DNA of 64,000 bases, from positions 2,046,001-2,110,000 of the forward strand of contig NZ_AP026678.1 in NCBI RefSeq assembly GCF_025998815.1, in the 5' to 3' direction. This DNA comes from Ignavibacterium sp. (GTDB taxonomy: Bacteria; Bacteroidota; Ignavibacteria; Ignavibacteriales; Ignavibacteriaceae). The notes below the pieces were generated by a model, which saw only the letters and a list, made by a program, of their open reading frames with translations, was not told where the DNA came from and did not search any database. This document shows positions 8,417 to 17,493 of this stretch, piece after piece. How positions within the stretch are numbered: position 1 is the first letter of the stretch; the number at the start of each line of letters is the position of its first letter. The position numbers and the translations under genes are program-made.

Positions 8417-9387
8417 AAAACATAAAATTTTTATTTCTGTTTTATTTAACTGTTAGTTTATTTGCTGGATGTAGTACTGAAGACAATCAAAATTTAATAG
8501 AAGTTACAGGCACTATCGAAGCAACGAATGTAACTGTTTCTTCAAAGGTAAACGGAGAAGTAATTTCAATATTCAAAGATGAGGGAGATAAAGTTTCAGT
8601 CGGAGATACATTATTAATTATTGATCCGATTATTTATAAAATAAAATTGCGGGAAGCAGAGGCATTATTATTATCAGCAGAAGCTCAATACGAATTGGTC
8701 AGAAACGGTGCACGGAAAGAAGATATTCAGCAAGCAGAACAACTATTGAAACAATCAGAAATAAATCTTCAGACGGCACAAAATGACAAAATAAGATTTG
8801 AAAATCTTTATCAGACAAAATCCATAAGTAAAAAACAATATGAAGATGCAGTTGCAAAGTATGAACTAGCACTTGCTCAGTTTAATTCCTCAAAAGAAAA
8901 TTACTCAAAGATTCAAAACATTTCGCGACCCGAAGAACTTAAGCAGGTAATGGCTAATGTTGAAAGACTTAAAGCCAATGTTGAACTGATTAAAAAGAAT
9001 TTAAATGACTGTTTTGTTACTGCACCTATCAGTGGTGTAGTTGTTAAAAGGTTTGTTGAGACGGGCGAAACAGTTACAAATCTGTCTTCACTTATAAAAA
9101 TATCCGACTTAACGCAGGTTGAATTGATGGTTTATGTTAATGAAAAAGATCTCCCAAAGATAAAACTTGGTCAGGCAGTTGATGTTAAAGTGGATGCTTT
9201 TCCCGATAAATCTTATAAAGGTAAAATAATATTTATCTCACCTGAAGCAGAGTTTACTCCCAAAAACATTCAGACGAAAGAAGAAAGGACTAAACTTGTC
9301 TTTGCAGTTAAAGTAAAAATTGATAATCCTGATTATGAACTGAAATCCGGTATTCCGGCAGACGCGATTATCAAATTGCAAAAGTGA
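8413..9387 (+). CDS. HlyD-family periplasmic adaptor lipoprotein
   Basis: This 324-residue membrane-fusion protein has a lipoprotein signal with the lipobox ending in LFAGC (Cys20), a biotinyl-lipoyl-like half (NVTVSSKVNGEVISIFKDEG), a long coiled-coil hairpin (about 75-190, rich in Glu/Gln/Lys heptads), the second lipoyl half (FVTAPISGVVVKRFVETGE) and a beta-barrel domain (QVELMVYVNEKDLPKI). It bridges the inner-membrane ABC pump to an outer-membrane channel; no TolC-like gene is in this operon, so the channel must lie elsewhere. It is sandwiched between the TetR regulator (4-bp overlap) and the ABC ATPase (18-bp gap), the same order as YhiI/YbhG-type systems. Confidence 0.92.
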   Translation: MKNIKFLFLFYLTVSLFAGCSTEDNQNLIEVTGTIEATNVTVSSKVNGEVISIFKDEGDKVSVGDTLLIIDPIIYKIKLREAEALLLSAEAQYELVRNGARKEDIQQAEQLLKQSEINLQTAQNDKIRFENLYQTKSISKKQYEDAVAKYELALAQFNSSKENYSKIQNISRPEELKQVMANVERLKANVELIKKNLNDCFVTAPISGVVVKRFVETGETVTNLSSLIKISDLTQVELMVYVNEKDLPKIKLGQAVDVKVDAFPDKSYKGKIIFISPEAEFTPKNIQTKEERTKLVFAVKVKIDNPDYELKSGIPADAIIKLQK

Positions 9388-9405
9388 AATCTTAAGATTT
9401 TTAAA

Positions 9406-10311
9406 ATGGATATAATAGAAATTAAAGGTTTGACTAAGTCCTACGGAGAATTAATCGCTGTTAATAACCTATCGCTTACAGTAAAAGAAGGTGAAATGTT
9501 TGGACTTGTTGGTCCTGATGGAGCCGGTAAAACAACTACTATCAAAATTCTATGCGGACTTTTGAATCCTGATGACGGTCAGGTAAATCTTTTCGGGAAA
9601 AATATTCTAGATAACAGAAAAGAAATTCAAAACAACATTGGATATCTTTCTCAAAAGTTTAGTCTTTATGGTGATCTTACTGTAGATGAGAATATCGAAT
9701 TCTTTGCACAGATTCATAATGTGAAAAATTTTCATTCAAGAAGAGATGAGCTTTTGGATTTTACAAGATTAACTCCGTTTCGAAATCGATTGGCAGATCA
9801 GCTTTCCGGTGGAATGAAACAGAAGCTGGCGCTTGCGTGCAGCTTGATTCATAAACCTAAAATACTTTTTCTTGATGAACCTACCACAGGTGTTGATCCT
9901 GTTTCACGAAGAGATTTCTGGAAAATACTTTCAAGTTTAATTAAAGAAGGGATTACAATTCTGATGACCACACCTTATCTGGACGAAGCAGAAAGATGTA
10001 ATCGTGTCGCTTTGATGCACAAAGGAGAGATCATTAGTCTTGATACACCAGAGAGAATAAAAAATTCTGTTGGTAAGAAATCAGTTGAAATAATTACAAG
10101 TGATATAAAACTATCTTATAAAATTCTTAAAGCAATGGAAGGATTTGAAATCCAGATTTTCGGTGACAGAATAAATCTTATTGCAGAATCAACTGAAGAG
10201 GTAATCAAAAAGGTAAAACAAATTCTTTCGTCGAATGGAATTGAATTAATCAGTTATCGTGTAGTTAACCTTTCACTTGAAAATGTTTTTATCCATCTGA
10301 TAAACAAATGA
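9406..10311 (+). CDS. ABC transporter ATP-binding protein, first subunit (lacks switch histidine)
   Basis: This 301-residue ATPase has Walker A GPDGAGKT (36-43), the Q-loop LSQKFSLYGD, signature LSGGMKQK (133-140) and Walker B ILFLDE (153-158). At the H-loop the usual His is replaced by Pro190 in MTTPYLDEAERC. Such loss is known in the first half of RbbA/YbhF-like pumps. With the second ATPase it probably forms a heterodimer powering drug or metabolite efflux through the two ABC-2 permeases. Its stop overlaps the next start by 4 bp. The tail (about 225-301) is the regulatory extension typical of these subunits. Confidence 0.93.
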   Translation: MDIIEIKGLTKSYGELIAVNNLSLTVKEGEMFGLVGPDGAGKTTTIKILCGLLNPDDGQVNLFGKNILDNRKEIQNNIGYLSQKFSLYGDLTVDENIEFFAQIHNVKNFHSRRDELLDFTRLTPFRNRLADQLSGGMKQKLALACSLIHKPKILFLDEPTTGVDPVSRRDFWKILSSLIKEGITILMTTPYLDEAERCNRVALMHKGEIISLDTPERIKNSVGKKSVEIITSDIKLSYKILKAMEGFEIQIFGDRINLIAESTEEVIKKVKQILSSNGIELISYRVVNLSLENVFIHLINK

Positions 10312-11228
10312 ATAGCATAGAAGTAAAAAATCTTACTAAAAAATTTGGTGACTTTATATCAGTAAACGAAATTTCATTTACTGTTAAAAAAGGTGAAGTA
10401 TTCGGGTTTCTCGGTGCAAATGGCGCCGGCAAATCAACAACAATAAGAATGTTATGCGGAATATTAAAACCTACTTCAGGCGATGCAATTGTTGGTGGTT
10501 ACAGTGTTATGAATCAGCCCGAAAAAGTTAAGCAGCAAATTGGTTATATGTCGCAGAAGTTTTCTCTTTACAATGATCTTACTGTAGAAGAAAACATTAA
10601 TTTCTTTGGTGGAATTTATGGATTAACAAACAAAGAACTTGAAGAAAGAAAAAAATGGGTACTTTCAGTTGCGGATTTAACTGGTAAAGAAAATTTTCTA
10701 ACCGATTCACTTCCGGGTGGAATTAAACAAAGACTTGCACTTGGTACGGCAGTTATTCACAGACCTGAGATTGTTTTCCTTGATGAACCAACAAGCGGAG
10801 TTGATCCAATCGCAAGAAGAAGTTTTTGGGAGCTTATTAACTCTCTTTCGGAAGATGGAACAACAATCGTAGTAACAACTCATTACCTTGAAGAAGCAGA
10901 GTATTGCAATAATATCATTTTGATTGATGCCGGAAAACTTATAGCAGAAGGTAATCCGAAAGAACTAAAAGCAAAATATATAACATCAAAAATATTTGAA
11001 GTTGAATGTGATAAAGTTGTAGACGCAATTGAGATACTATCAAAACAAAACTTTGTTGATGAGTCAAATATTTTTGGTAATAACATTCACATTAGTGTTA
11101 ATAATAATTTTCTTAGTAATGAACAGATAATAAATCTTTTGACATCTCACTCAATTACTGTTTACAGAATTGATGAAGTAATGCCAACACTTGAAGATGT
11201 ATTCATTCATCTGGTAGATAAGAAATGA
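10308..11228 (+). CDS. ABC transporter ATP-binding protein, second subunit (variant signature motif)
   Basis: This 306-residue ATPase has Walker A GANGAGKS (36-43), Walker B IVFLDE (155-160) and the normal switch His192 in THYLEEAEYC, but its signature reads LPGG (135-138) in place of LSGG. Both deviations in the pair, Pro190 of the first ATPase and Pro136 here, fall into the same composite nucleotide site if the subunits dimerise head to tail. This predicts one degenerate and one active site. It overlaps its neighbours by 4 bp on both sides, indicating translational coupling and stoichiometric synthesis. Confidence 0.93.
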   Translation: MNSIEVKNLTKKFGDFISVNEISFTVKKGEVFGFLGANGAGKSTTIRMLCGILKPTSGDAIVGGYSVMNQPEKVKQQIGYMSQKFSLYNDLTVEENINFFGGIYGLTNKELEERKKWVLSVADLTGKENFLTDSLPGGIKQRLALGTAVIHRPEIVFLDEPTSGVDPIARRSFWELINSLSEDGTTIVVTTHYLEEAEYCNNIILIDAGKLIAEGNPKELKAKYITSKIFEVECDKVVDAIEILSKQNFVDESNIFGNNIHISVNNNFLSNEQIINLLTSHSITVYRIDEVMPTLEDVFIHLVDKK

Positions 11229-12385
11229 ATATCATAAATAAATTTTTAAATTCTCTTTACTTCATTGCTGCAGTTTCAAAGAAAGAAGTAAGACAACTTA
11301 AACGAGATTTCAGACTTTTGTTTGTAATATTTTTCTTTCCGGTGTTTTTACTGGTGATTTTCGGATATGCAATTAACTTTGATGTGAGGCATATAAAATT
11401 AGCAGTTTACGATCAGGAGAAATCTGACCTAAGTCGGGAACTTGTAAACTCATTAAAGAATTCCGAATACTTTGATGTTGTTGCGTATCTGAACAGCATT
11501 CAGGAATCAGACAAAATACTTGATGTAAAAGCCGCACAATGTGTGCTTGTAATTCCTGATGACTTTTCAAGAAAAATATTTTCTCGACAGGATGTAACTC
11601 TGCAATTTCTTATTGATGGTGTGGATGGAAACACAGCTTCAATAATAAAAAATTATGTTTCGATGGCAACTTTTGAAATGAGTAATAACATTTCACAGCA
11701 AGTTTATTCACGATTGGGAATTAATACTCAGCAACCAATTGCTGTTGAACCAATTTTCTGGTACAATCCATCTTTACAGACAACGAGATTTCTTGTACCA
11801 GGATTGATTTCGATGATTTTATTAATCACTTCTGTCATTTCTATTTCTCTAACACTTGTTCGTGAAAAAGAAAGAGGAACACAGGAACAATTAAATGTTT
11901 CGCAATTAAATTCACTTGAACTTTTAATCGGGAAAATTATTCCTTATCTGATCATTGCTTTTGTTAATGCAGCATTTATTCTATTAGCAAGTTATATTTT
12001 ATTTGGAGTTGAAGTGAAAGGAAGTTTTCTCGAGTTATTTCTTACAACTCTTTTGTTTTTATTCTCATCAGCAAGTCTTGGAATTTTTATTTCAGTTATT
12101 TCTGATTCACAACAGATTGCTTTTACTTTGGGAACATTTATTTCACTATTACCATCAGTAATTTTATCGGGATTTATTTTCCCGATTGATAATATGCCTT
12201 TCGCAGTACAGATTTTGACTAACATTACACCTGCAAAGTTTTTCATCGTAATTCTTCGGAACATAATGCTCAAAGGTGTTAGTGTTGAATCTTATTTTAT
12301 GCAAATAATTTATCTGCTTATTTTCGCTTTAATTCCATTAACTCTTGGAACAATCATAAGCCGAAAGAAAATGGAATCAATATGA
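11225..12385 (+). CDS. ABC-2 type transporter permease, first subunit
   Basis: This 386-residue inner-membrane protein has one N-terminal membrane helix (FVIFFFPVFLLVIFGYAI, about 33-50), a large extracytoplasmic domain (about 51-190) and five C-terminal helices (about 195-380), the ABC2_membrane_3 (YhhJ/YbhR) layout. The consensus ABC-2 loop appears as EKERGTQEQLNVSQL before the transmembrane block. It overlaps both neighbours by 4 bp and pairs with the following permease to form the channel of the efflux pump. The exported compound is unknown. Confidence 0.92.
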   Translation: MNIINKFLNSLYFIAAVSKKEVRQLKRDFRLLFVIFFFPVFLLVIFGYAINFDVRHIKLAVYDQEKSDLSRELVNSLKNSEYFDVVAYLNSIQESDKILDVKAAQCVLVIPDDFSRKIFSRQDVTLQFLIDGVDGNTASIIKNYVSMATFEMSNNISQQVYSRLGINTQQPIAVEPIFWYNPSLQTTRFLVPGLISMILLITSVISISLTLVREKERGTQEQLNVSQLNSLELLIGKIIPYLIIAFVNAAFILLASYILFGVEVKGSFLELFLTTLLFLFSSASLGIFISVISDSQQIAFTLGTFISLLPSVILSGFIFPIDNMPFAVQILTNITPAKFFIVILRNIMLKGVSVESYFMQIIYLLIFALIPLTLGTIISRKKMESI

Positions 12386-13512
12386 AATCAATTTTGAATT
12401 TTATAAAAAAAGAATTTCGGCAGTTCAAAAGAGATCCAAAAATGTTTGGGATAATTCTTATTGCACCTGTTATTCAATTAATATTTTTGGGTTATGCTGC
12501 AAATCTTGATATCGAAAAAATCAAACTGGTTGTTTTTGATCAGGATAAATCTTCAACTTCAAGAAAACTTGTGGAAGAATTAACCTCATCAGGTTACTTT
12601 GTAATTCAGGATTATGTGAATGATTACAAATCAGTAACAAAGTCTTTAGATTACAACAAAGCTATTGTGGCTTTAGTTATCCCAAACGATTTTGAGAAAA
12701 GTTTAAATAGAAAAGAAACAGCCAAACTCCAGGCGATTTTTGATGCGGCTGATGGTAACACAGCATCAATTGCAGCAGGATATCTTCAGCAGATCATTTT
12801 ACAATTTGCTAAAAATATTTCATTCCAATTGATGCAGAAAAGTGGAAATCTTATAATCCCGGTTGGTAGTATTTCTCCTGAAATCAGAGTTTGGTACAAC
12901 CCAACATTAAAAACAAGAAATTATATGGTTCCCGGCATCGTGGGATTATTGTTAAGTGTTGTTACATTGCTACTAACTTCACTCGCAGTTGTCAAAGAAA
13001 AAGAAATCGGTACAATGGAGCAATTAATCGTAACTCCATTAAAACCTTATCAAATAATTATTGGAAAACTGGTACCATTTATCTTGTTAGGATTCCTATC
13101 TATTGTAATTGTATTAACAGCAATGCGAATTGTTTTTGATATTCCGGTTAAAGGCAGCATTCCGTTTTTATTTCTTTCCGCATTTTTTTACATACTATCA
13201 ACTCTTGGATTAGGATTGTTTGTTTCTACTATTTCAAAAACACAACAGCAGGCAATGATGATCGCAGTTTTTGCTGTAATGATGCCGATGGTCTTTTTAT
13301 CTGGTTTTGCATTTCCGATAGAAAACATGCCTGAAATAATTCAGTATATTTCGTATATAATTCCACTTAAATATTTTATTAATATAATTCGTGGAGTAAT
13401 TTCAAAAGGGCTTGGATTTTCTGAACTCTGGATCAATGCTCTCGTACTTTTGATAATGGGTATTTTTATTCTCGTTCTCAGTTCACTAAGATTTCAAAGA
13501 AGATTAGATTAA
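12382..13512 (+). CDS. ABC-2 type transporter permease, second subunit
   Basis: This 376-residue paralogue of the preceding permease has the same fold: N-terminal helix (IILIAPVIQLIFLGYAAN), periplasmic domain with LVVFDQDKSSTSRKLVEEL, then KEKEIGTMEQLIVTPLKPYQ and five helices. The motif GTMEQLIVTP is the canonical form, whereas the first permease has GTQEQLNVSQ, so the two have diverged. It is the last gene of the efflux operon; the cyclase-like gene starts only 4 bp after its stop, so transcription may continue. Confidence 0.92.
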   Translation: MKSILNFIKKEFRQFKRDPKMFGIILIAPVIQLIFLGYAANLDIEKIKLVVFDQDKSSTSRKLVEELTSSGYFVIQDYVNDYKSVTKSLDYNKAIVALVIPNDFEKSLNRKETAKLQAIFDAADGNTASIAAGYLQQIILQFAKNISFQLMQKSGNLIIPVGSISPEIRVWYNPTLKTRNYMVPGIVGLLLSVVTLLLTSLAVVKEKEIGTMEQLIVTPLKPYQIIIGKLVPFILLGFLSIVIVLTAMRIVFDIPVKGSIPFLFLSAFFYILSTLGLGLFVSTISKTQQQAMMIAVFAVMMPMVFLSGFAFPIENMPEIIQYISYIIPLKYFINIIRGVISKGLGFSELWINALVLLIMGIFILVLSSLRFQRRLD

Positions 13513-13516
13513 ACTG

Positions 13517-14854
13517 ATGGCTTCTTATAAAGACTTTTTACTTAACAGATTGCTTGATCATCTGGGAATTGATAAAAAAATTCCGGATGAAAAATTAATT
13601 CAGGAACTTGTTAGCAGTGAGAAACTCCGCGCAAAAATTCTTGCATTTGTTCTTACTGTAATGCTGATCGTAATAATTATTATCGGTTTGGTTTATAGCG
13701 AAGAATTCAAACCAACCTACAGCAGCACTTTTGTTTTCCTGATTACTGCCGGAATGATTTTGTTCTTACTGCTTAGAACAATAATCTTAAACAAAGTTGT
13801 AAAACACTGGACTAAATTTGGTTTTGGCTGGTTTAACTTTTTTAGATATGTAAACATCTTTCTGGAGATAAGTATACCAACTATTGTTTTATATTTTTAT
13901 TCATTCTTCATTCCATCCGTGTATCCATTACTTACTCCGATTTCATCAATTTATTTTATTATAATTTTTCTCTCAGCTCTTGAGCTTGATGCACACTTAA
14001 GTATTTTCAGCGGACTAATTGCAGCTATTGAATTCACAATACTTTCTTTGATTTTACTTGATAATTCCACAACAAAAAATATTTCTCCCGTTTTACAATT
14101 TTTTCCGATGTATTTAGGTAAAGCTTTGTTATTTGCACTAAGTGGTTTTATTGCTGCAATGGTAACAAATCAGGTAAAGAAGATTTTATTACGATATTTT
14201 GAAACGAGAGAAGAGCGAAATAAAATTGAACACATCTTCGGACAAATGGTATCGAAAGAGATTGTTGAAGATATATTAAATAATCAAACTGAAATTGTAA
14301 GCAGAACCAGGTTTGCCTGCATTATGTTTCTTGACATCAGAAATTTTTCTTTGTTCGCTGAGAATAAATCACCGGAAGAAATTATTGAATATCAGAATAA
14401 AGTTTTCGCACCGCTGATTGAAATTGTAAATAAGCATAAAGGAATTGTAACTCAGATAATGGGTGATGGATTTATGGCAATCTTCGGCGCACCAATCGAA
14501 CACGAAAATGACTGTCAGCTCGCTTTGAACGCTGCAATTGAGATTCATAAAGTTATCAGAGAAAAAAATGAAAATGGTGATATACCCATAACTAAAATTG
14601 GAATCGGGCTTAATGCAGGAGAAGTAGTTACAGGAAATGTCGGAGCTGAAAACCGGAAACAATATTCCATTACAGGAAGAGCTGTAATTGTCGCAGCCAG
14701 ATTAGAACAACTCAATAAAGAATTTAATTCAGAACTTCTGATTTCAAGAGCTGTATTCGAAAGAATTAATCTGGATGGATTAAAACCTGTCAGACATTTT
14801 CAGGTTAAAATTAAAGGTCAGTCAGAACCAATCGAAGTTTATCAAATCATTTAA
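13517..14854 (+). CDS. Membrane class III nucleotidyl cyclase-like protein lacking the transition-state asparagine
   Basis: This 445-residue protein has about six N-terminal membrane helices (40-215), a short linker, and a class III adenylate/guanylate cyclase domain (about 260-445). The metal-binding aspartates are present (Asp273 in FLDIRNF, Asp317 in IMGDGFM), and the transition-state Arg395 is present in VAARLE. The neighbouring consensus Asn (VNxAARL) is Ile391 here, and the usual purine-selecting Lys before the second Asp is Gln313. Activity or base choice may therefore be altered, or the domain may be a non-catalytic sensor. It lies 4 bp after the efflux operon, possibly co-transcribed. 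Confidence 0.88.
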   Translation: MASYKDFLLNRLLDHLGIDKKIPDEKLIQELVSSEKLRAKILAFVLTVMLIVIIIIGLVYSEEFKPTYSSTFVFLITAGMILFLLLRTIILNKVVKHWTKFGFGWFNFFRYVNIFLEISIPTIVLYFYSFFIPSVYPLLTPISSIYFIIIFLSALELDAHLSIFSGLIAAIEFTILSLILLDNSTTKNISPVLQFFPMYLGKALLFALSGFIAAMVTNQVKKILLRYFETREERNKIEHIFGQMVSKEIVEDILNNQTEIVSRTRFACIMFLDIRNFSLFAENKSPEEIIEYQNKVFAPLIEIVNKHKGIVTQIMGDGFMAIFGAPIEHENDCQLALNAAIEIHKVIREKNENGDIPITKIGIGLNAGEVVTGNVGAENRKQYSITGRAVIVAARLEQLNKEFNSELLISRAVFERINLDGLKPVRHFQVKIKGQSEPIEVYQII

Positions 14855-14867
14855 TTGAATTTTAAAT

Positions 14868-15305
14868 ATGCCAAGAATAAAAATTGATTTGCCGGAAAAA
14901 TTTATTTTCAAAACTGATATTCCTTTGAGAATATCAGACATCAATTACGGTGGGCATCTTGGAAACGATTCTGTTCTTTCAATTTTTCAGGAAGCAAGAA
15001 TAAGATTCTTAAATCAATTTGGTTACTCGGAAACTGATATTGATGGTAGCAGCATCATAATGACTGATGCGGCAATTCAGTACAAATCGCAAGGATATTA
15101 TGGTGATATTCTATCAGTTGAACTTACTGTTGATGATTTTCATAAAGTCGGCTGTGATTTTTTCTATCGTGCAACCAACAAGCTAAATAGGAATGTTATT
15201 GCAATTGGTAAAACAGGAATTGCTTTCTTTGATTATAAGAAAAATAAATTGACTTCTGTTCCTGAAAAATTCGTTCAACTAATTGAAAGACTGAAAGCAG
15301 AATAA
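14868..15305 (+). CDS. Acyl-CoA thioesterase-like protein (4HBT hotdog fold)
   Basis: This 145-residue protein matches the 4-hydroxybenzoyl-CoA thioesterase/FadM group: an N-terminal RISDINYGGHLGND with the family's Asp and GH motif, a long helix FQEARIRFLNQFG, and following strands (GDILSVELTVDDFHKVGCDFFYRA). Enzymes of this group hydrolyse acyl-CoA thioesters in the cytoplasm; chain-length preference is not predictable. It starts 13 bp after the cyclase stop and its end overlaps the next methyltransferase start by 1 bp (TAATG), so the three are probably an operon. Confidence 0.87.
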   Translation: MPRIKIDLPEKFIFKTDIPLRISDINYGGHLGNDSVLSIFQEARIRFLNQFGYSETDIDGSSIIMTDAAIQYKSQGYYGDILSVELTVDDFHKVGCDFFYRATNKLNRNVIAIGKTGIAFFDYKKNKLTSVPEKFVQLIERLKAE

Positions 15306-15928
15306 TGGGTTTCTATTCCAAAGTAATTATTCCATTCCTCTATGACTTCTCAATGGATTCAGAACAAATTAATGAAGGGAGGAAAAATTTATTAAGTAAA
15401 GTAACTGAAGAAAATGTTGTTGAAATTGGATTTGGCACCGGGATAAATCTTAAATTCTATCCCGAGAATGTAAAACACATTATCGGCATTGATGCGAATG
15501 AAGGAATGCTAAAGCAAGCAGAGAAAAAAATATCTAACAGTAAGATTAGAGTTCAACTCATACATCAAAGCTCTGAAAAGTTACCTTTCGAAGAAAACAG
15601 TATTGATGCAGTGGTTTCAACTTACACACTTTGCAGCATTAAAAATGTTGAGTTAGCACTTAAGGAAATTTACAGAGTGCTTAAACCCAAAGGAAGATAT
15701 TATTTTCTCGAACACGGACTTGCAGACAAACCTTTTACACAAAAACTTCAGCATATATTAAATCCAATTCAGAACATTTGGGCTGGAGGATGTAATCTGA
15801 ACAGAAATATTTCCTCAATTATTTCTTTATCGGGATTAAGTATAATTGAAATGAAAAATTATTATATGAAACGTGACCCTAAAATTGTTGGCTATATGTA
15901 TGAAGGAATAGCAGAGAAAATTACCTAA
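15305..15928 (+). CDS. Class I SAM-dependent methyltransferase
   Basis: This 207-residue protein has the SAM-binding motif I VVEIGFGTGINLKFYP, motif II IIGIDANEGML, the acidic loop SSEKLPFEENSIDAVVSTYTLC and KEIYRVLKPKGRYYFLEHGL, typical of the Methyltransf_11/UbiE-like group acting on small molecules or lipids. The substrate is unknown. It overlaps the thioesterase stop by one base. Its 3' end overlaps the convergent DNA methyltransferase gene by 8 bp. Confidence 0.88.
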   Translation: MGFYSKVIIPFLYDFSMDSEQINEGRKNLLSKVTEENVVEIGFGTGINLKFYPENVKHIIGIDANEGMLKQAEKKISNSKIRVQLIHQSSEKLPFEENSIDAVVSTYTLCSIKNVELALKEIYRVLKPKGRYYFLEHGLADKPFTQKLQHILNPIQNIWAGGCNLNRNISSIISLSGLSIIEMKNYYMKRDPKIVGYMYEGIAEKIT

Positions 15929-16832
15929 ATAAATTACCCTGCTTTTTCAATTCCTCCAGTTTTTTATTTGCTAGTTTAACATATTCTTCAACTATGTCGT
16001 AACCCAGATAATTTCTTTTTAATTTTAATGCAGCAATGCATGTTGTACCGCTTCCAACAAATGTGTCTAAAACAACATCATCTTCAAAGGAATATAATTT
16101 TATAAGTCTTGCTGGAAGTTCTTCGGGGAAAGGCGCTGGATGTCCCACTCGTTTTGCCGAAGCAGCTGAGAATTTCCAGATGCTCTTTGTGTATTCCAAA
16201 AATTCGTTTTTAGTAATCGAACTTTTTTTATTTCTACTTGGAAGAGTGAAATTCCCTTTTGAGAATATTAAAATGTATTCGTGAATATCACGCAAAACAG
16301 GATTTGCTGCAGATAACCAACTACCCCAAGCTGTAGAAGCACTGGAACTTGAGCCCTTGTCCCATATAATTTCACCTCTCATTAAAAAACCAATTTCCAG
16401 CATTGAGTCAATAATATAACTATGTAAAGGTATGTATGGTTTTCTACCAAGATTGGCTACATTTATACAAACTCTTCCCCCAGGAACTAAAACCCGGTAA
16501 GTTTCCTTCCAGACCCTGTTTAATAAATCTAAATACTCGCTTAGAGATAAATCCTTATCGTACTCCTTGGTCACATTATAAGGAGGAGAAGTTATCATCA
16601 GATGTACTGAATTATCAGGTAATTCATGCATCTCTTCACTGGATTTACAATAAACCTTATTAAGTTTGTCGGGACTGATTTGATTTTCAAAATATTCGAG
16701 ATCAAAATCTGTTTTTAATTCTTCATATAATCTACTGTTATAAAATGCTGATGAATCGTGATTGATTCTTCCCGATGTTCCGAATTTTGATGTTACTGTA
16801 CTTTTAACTTTTACTTTCATTCCTGAGCCCAT
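15921..16832 (-). CDS. Type II DNA methyltransferase, beta-class with SPPY motif (N4-cytosine or N6-adenine)
   Basis: This 303-residue protein has the catalytic motif TSPPYNV (81-87) ahead of the SAM-binding motif DTFVGSGTTCIAAL (about 262), which is the beta-class order. SPPY is most frequent in N4-cytosine methyltransferases, although some adenine enzymes carry it. It protects host DNA from the nuclease encoded directly upstream. The genes overlap by 16 bp, with the nuclease first. An in-frame ATG at 16820 is an alternative start. The convergent overlap with a chromosomal methyltransferase gene is compatible with insertion of the pair by transfer. The recognition sequence is not readable from the protein. 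Confidence 0.87.
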   Translation of the reverse strand: MGSGMKVKVKSTVTSKFGTSGRINHDSSAFYNSRLYEELKTDFDLEYFENQISPDKLNKVYCKSSEEMHELPDNSVHLMITSPPYNVTKEYDKDLSLSEYLDLLNRVWKETYRVLVPGGRVCINVANLGRKPYIPLHSYIIDSMLEIGFLMRGEIIWDKGSSSSASTAWGSWLSAANPVLRDIHEYILIFSKGNFTLPSRNKKSSITKNEFLEYTKSIWKFSAASAKRVGHPAPFPEELPARLIKLYSFEDDVVLDTFVGSGTTCIAALKLKRNYLGYDIVEEYVKLANKKLEELKKQGNLFR

Positions 16833-17449
16833 AATTCAACCCATCTTTTGAAAGGATTATAATAAATGTCTTCTTTCTTCCATTGTATATCGATTGATCT
16901 TGTCGATTTATCTTCTATCATCGCTATCATTGCCTTTTCAGAATATTCAACTCCTCGAGGATTTGTTCCTTTTCTGTAAATCTTAAAAAATTTTTCTCTA
17001 TTTAATGATTTGAATACTTTAATTTGAGTCTCAAGAGGAATAAAAAATAAGTTTCCCCTATCATTCCATTTAATTTGTGCTAGCAGAATTGCCATATGAG
17101 GTTCATAATTTTTTAAATATGATTTTATACTTTCCTGGTCAACAGTCCAAATTGATTTTATTCCTGATAGACTATTTCCCGTTTTAGTCTTTATCGATAA
17201 AGGGAAACCTTTTACAATTACATCGGTCTCCGATTCGGTTATAGGAATTTCATTGTTAACATTTTCTTCACCAAATTTATATATCAATAATGCAACAAGT
17301 ATTCTTTCTCTCACGGATCCTACTTCCATCCCAATCTTACCAGCTCTTTGACTTTCCAATTCAGCAATTTGGAAAAGTTTAGGTAATTTTGCCTGAATTT
17401 TTTTGATTAATATTTTGTCTTCAAAAATTTCTTCAATTGGATGTTTCAT
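16817..17449 (-). CDS. Type II restriction endonuclease, possibly ThaI-like
   Basis: I use ATG 17449 (210 residues); the frame extends to a TTG at 17482 but without a ribosome-binding site. A PD-(D/E)xK-type core is visible as TESETDVIVKGFPLSIKTKT (Asp76 then Lys87-x-Lys89). The N-terminal helical region with LPKLFQIAELESQRAGKIG and VGSVRERILVALLIYKFG resembles, from memory, the ThaI family (CGCG cutters), but I could not verify this. The overlap with a type II methyltransferase gene makes a restriction role very likely. Enzymes of this size usually act as homodimers on short palindromes. Confidence 0.75.
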   Translation of the reverse strand: MKHPIEEIFEDKILIKKIQAKLPKLFQIAELESQRAGKIGMEVGSVRERILVALLIYKFGEENVNNEIPITESETDVIVKGFPLSIKTKTGNSLSGIKSIWTVDQESIKSYLKNYEPHMAILLAQIKWNDRGNLFFIPLETQIKVFKSLNREKFFKIYRKGTNPRGVEYSEKAMIAMIEDKSTRSIDIQWKKEDIYYNPFKRWVELWAQE

Positions 17450-17493
17450 CAAAAACCGTTTTTGTTTAGTTAAAGATAACAAAATTATATTTA

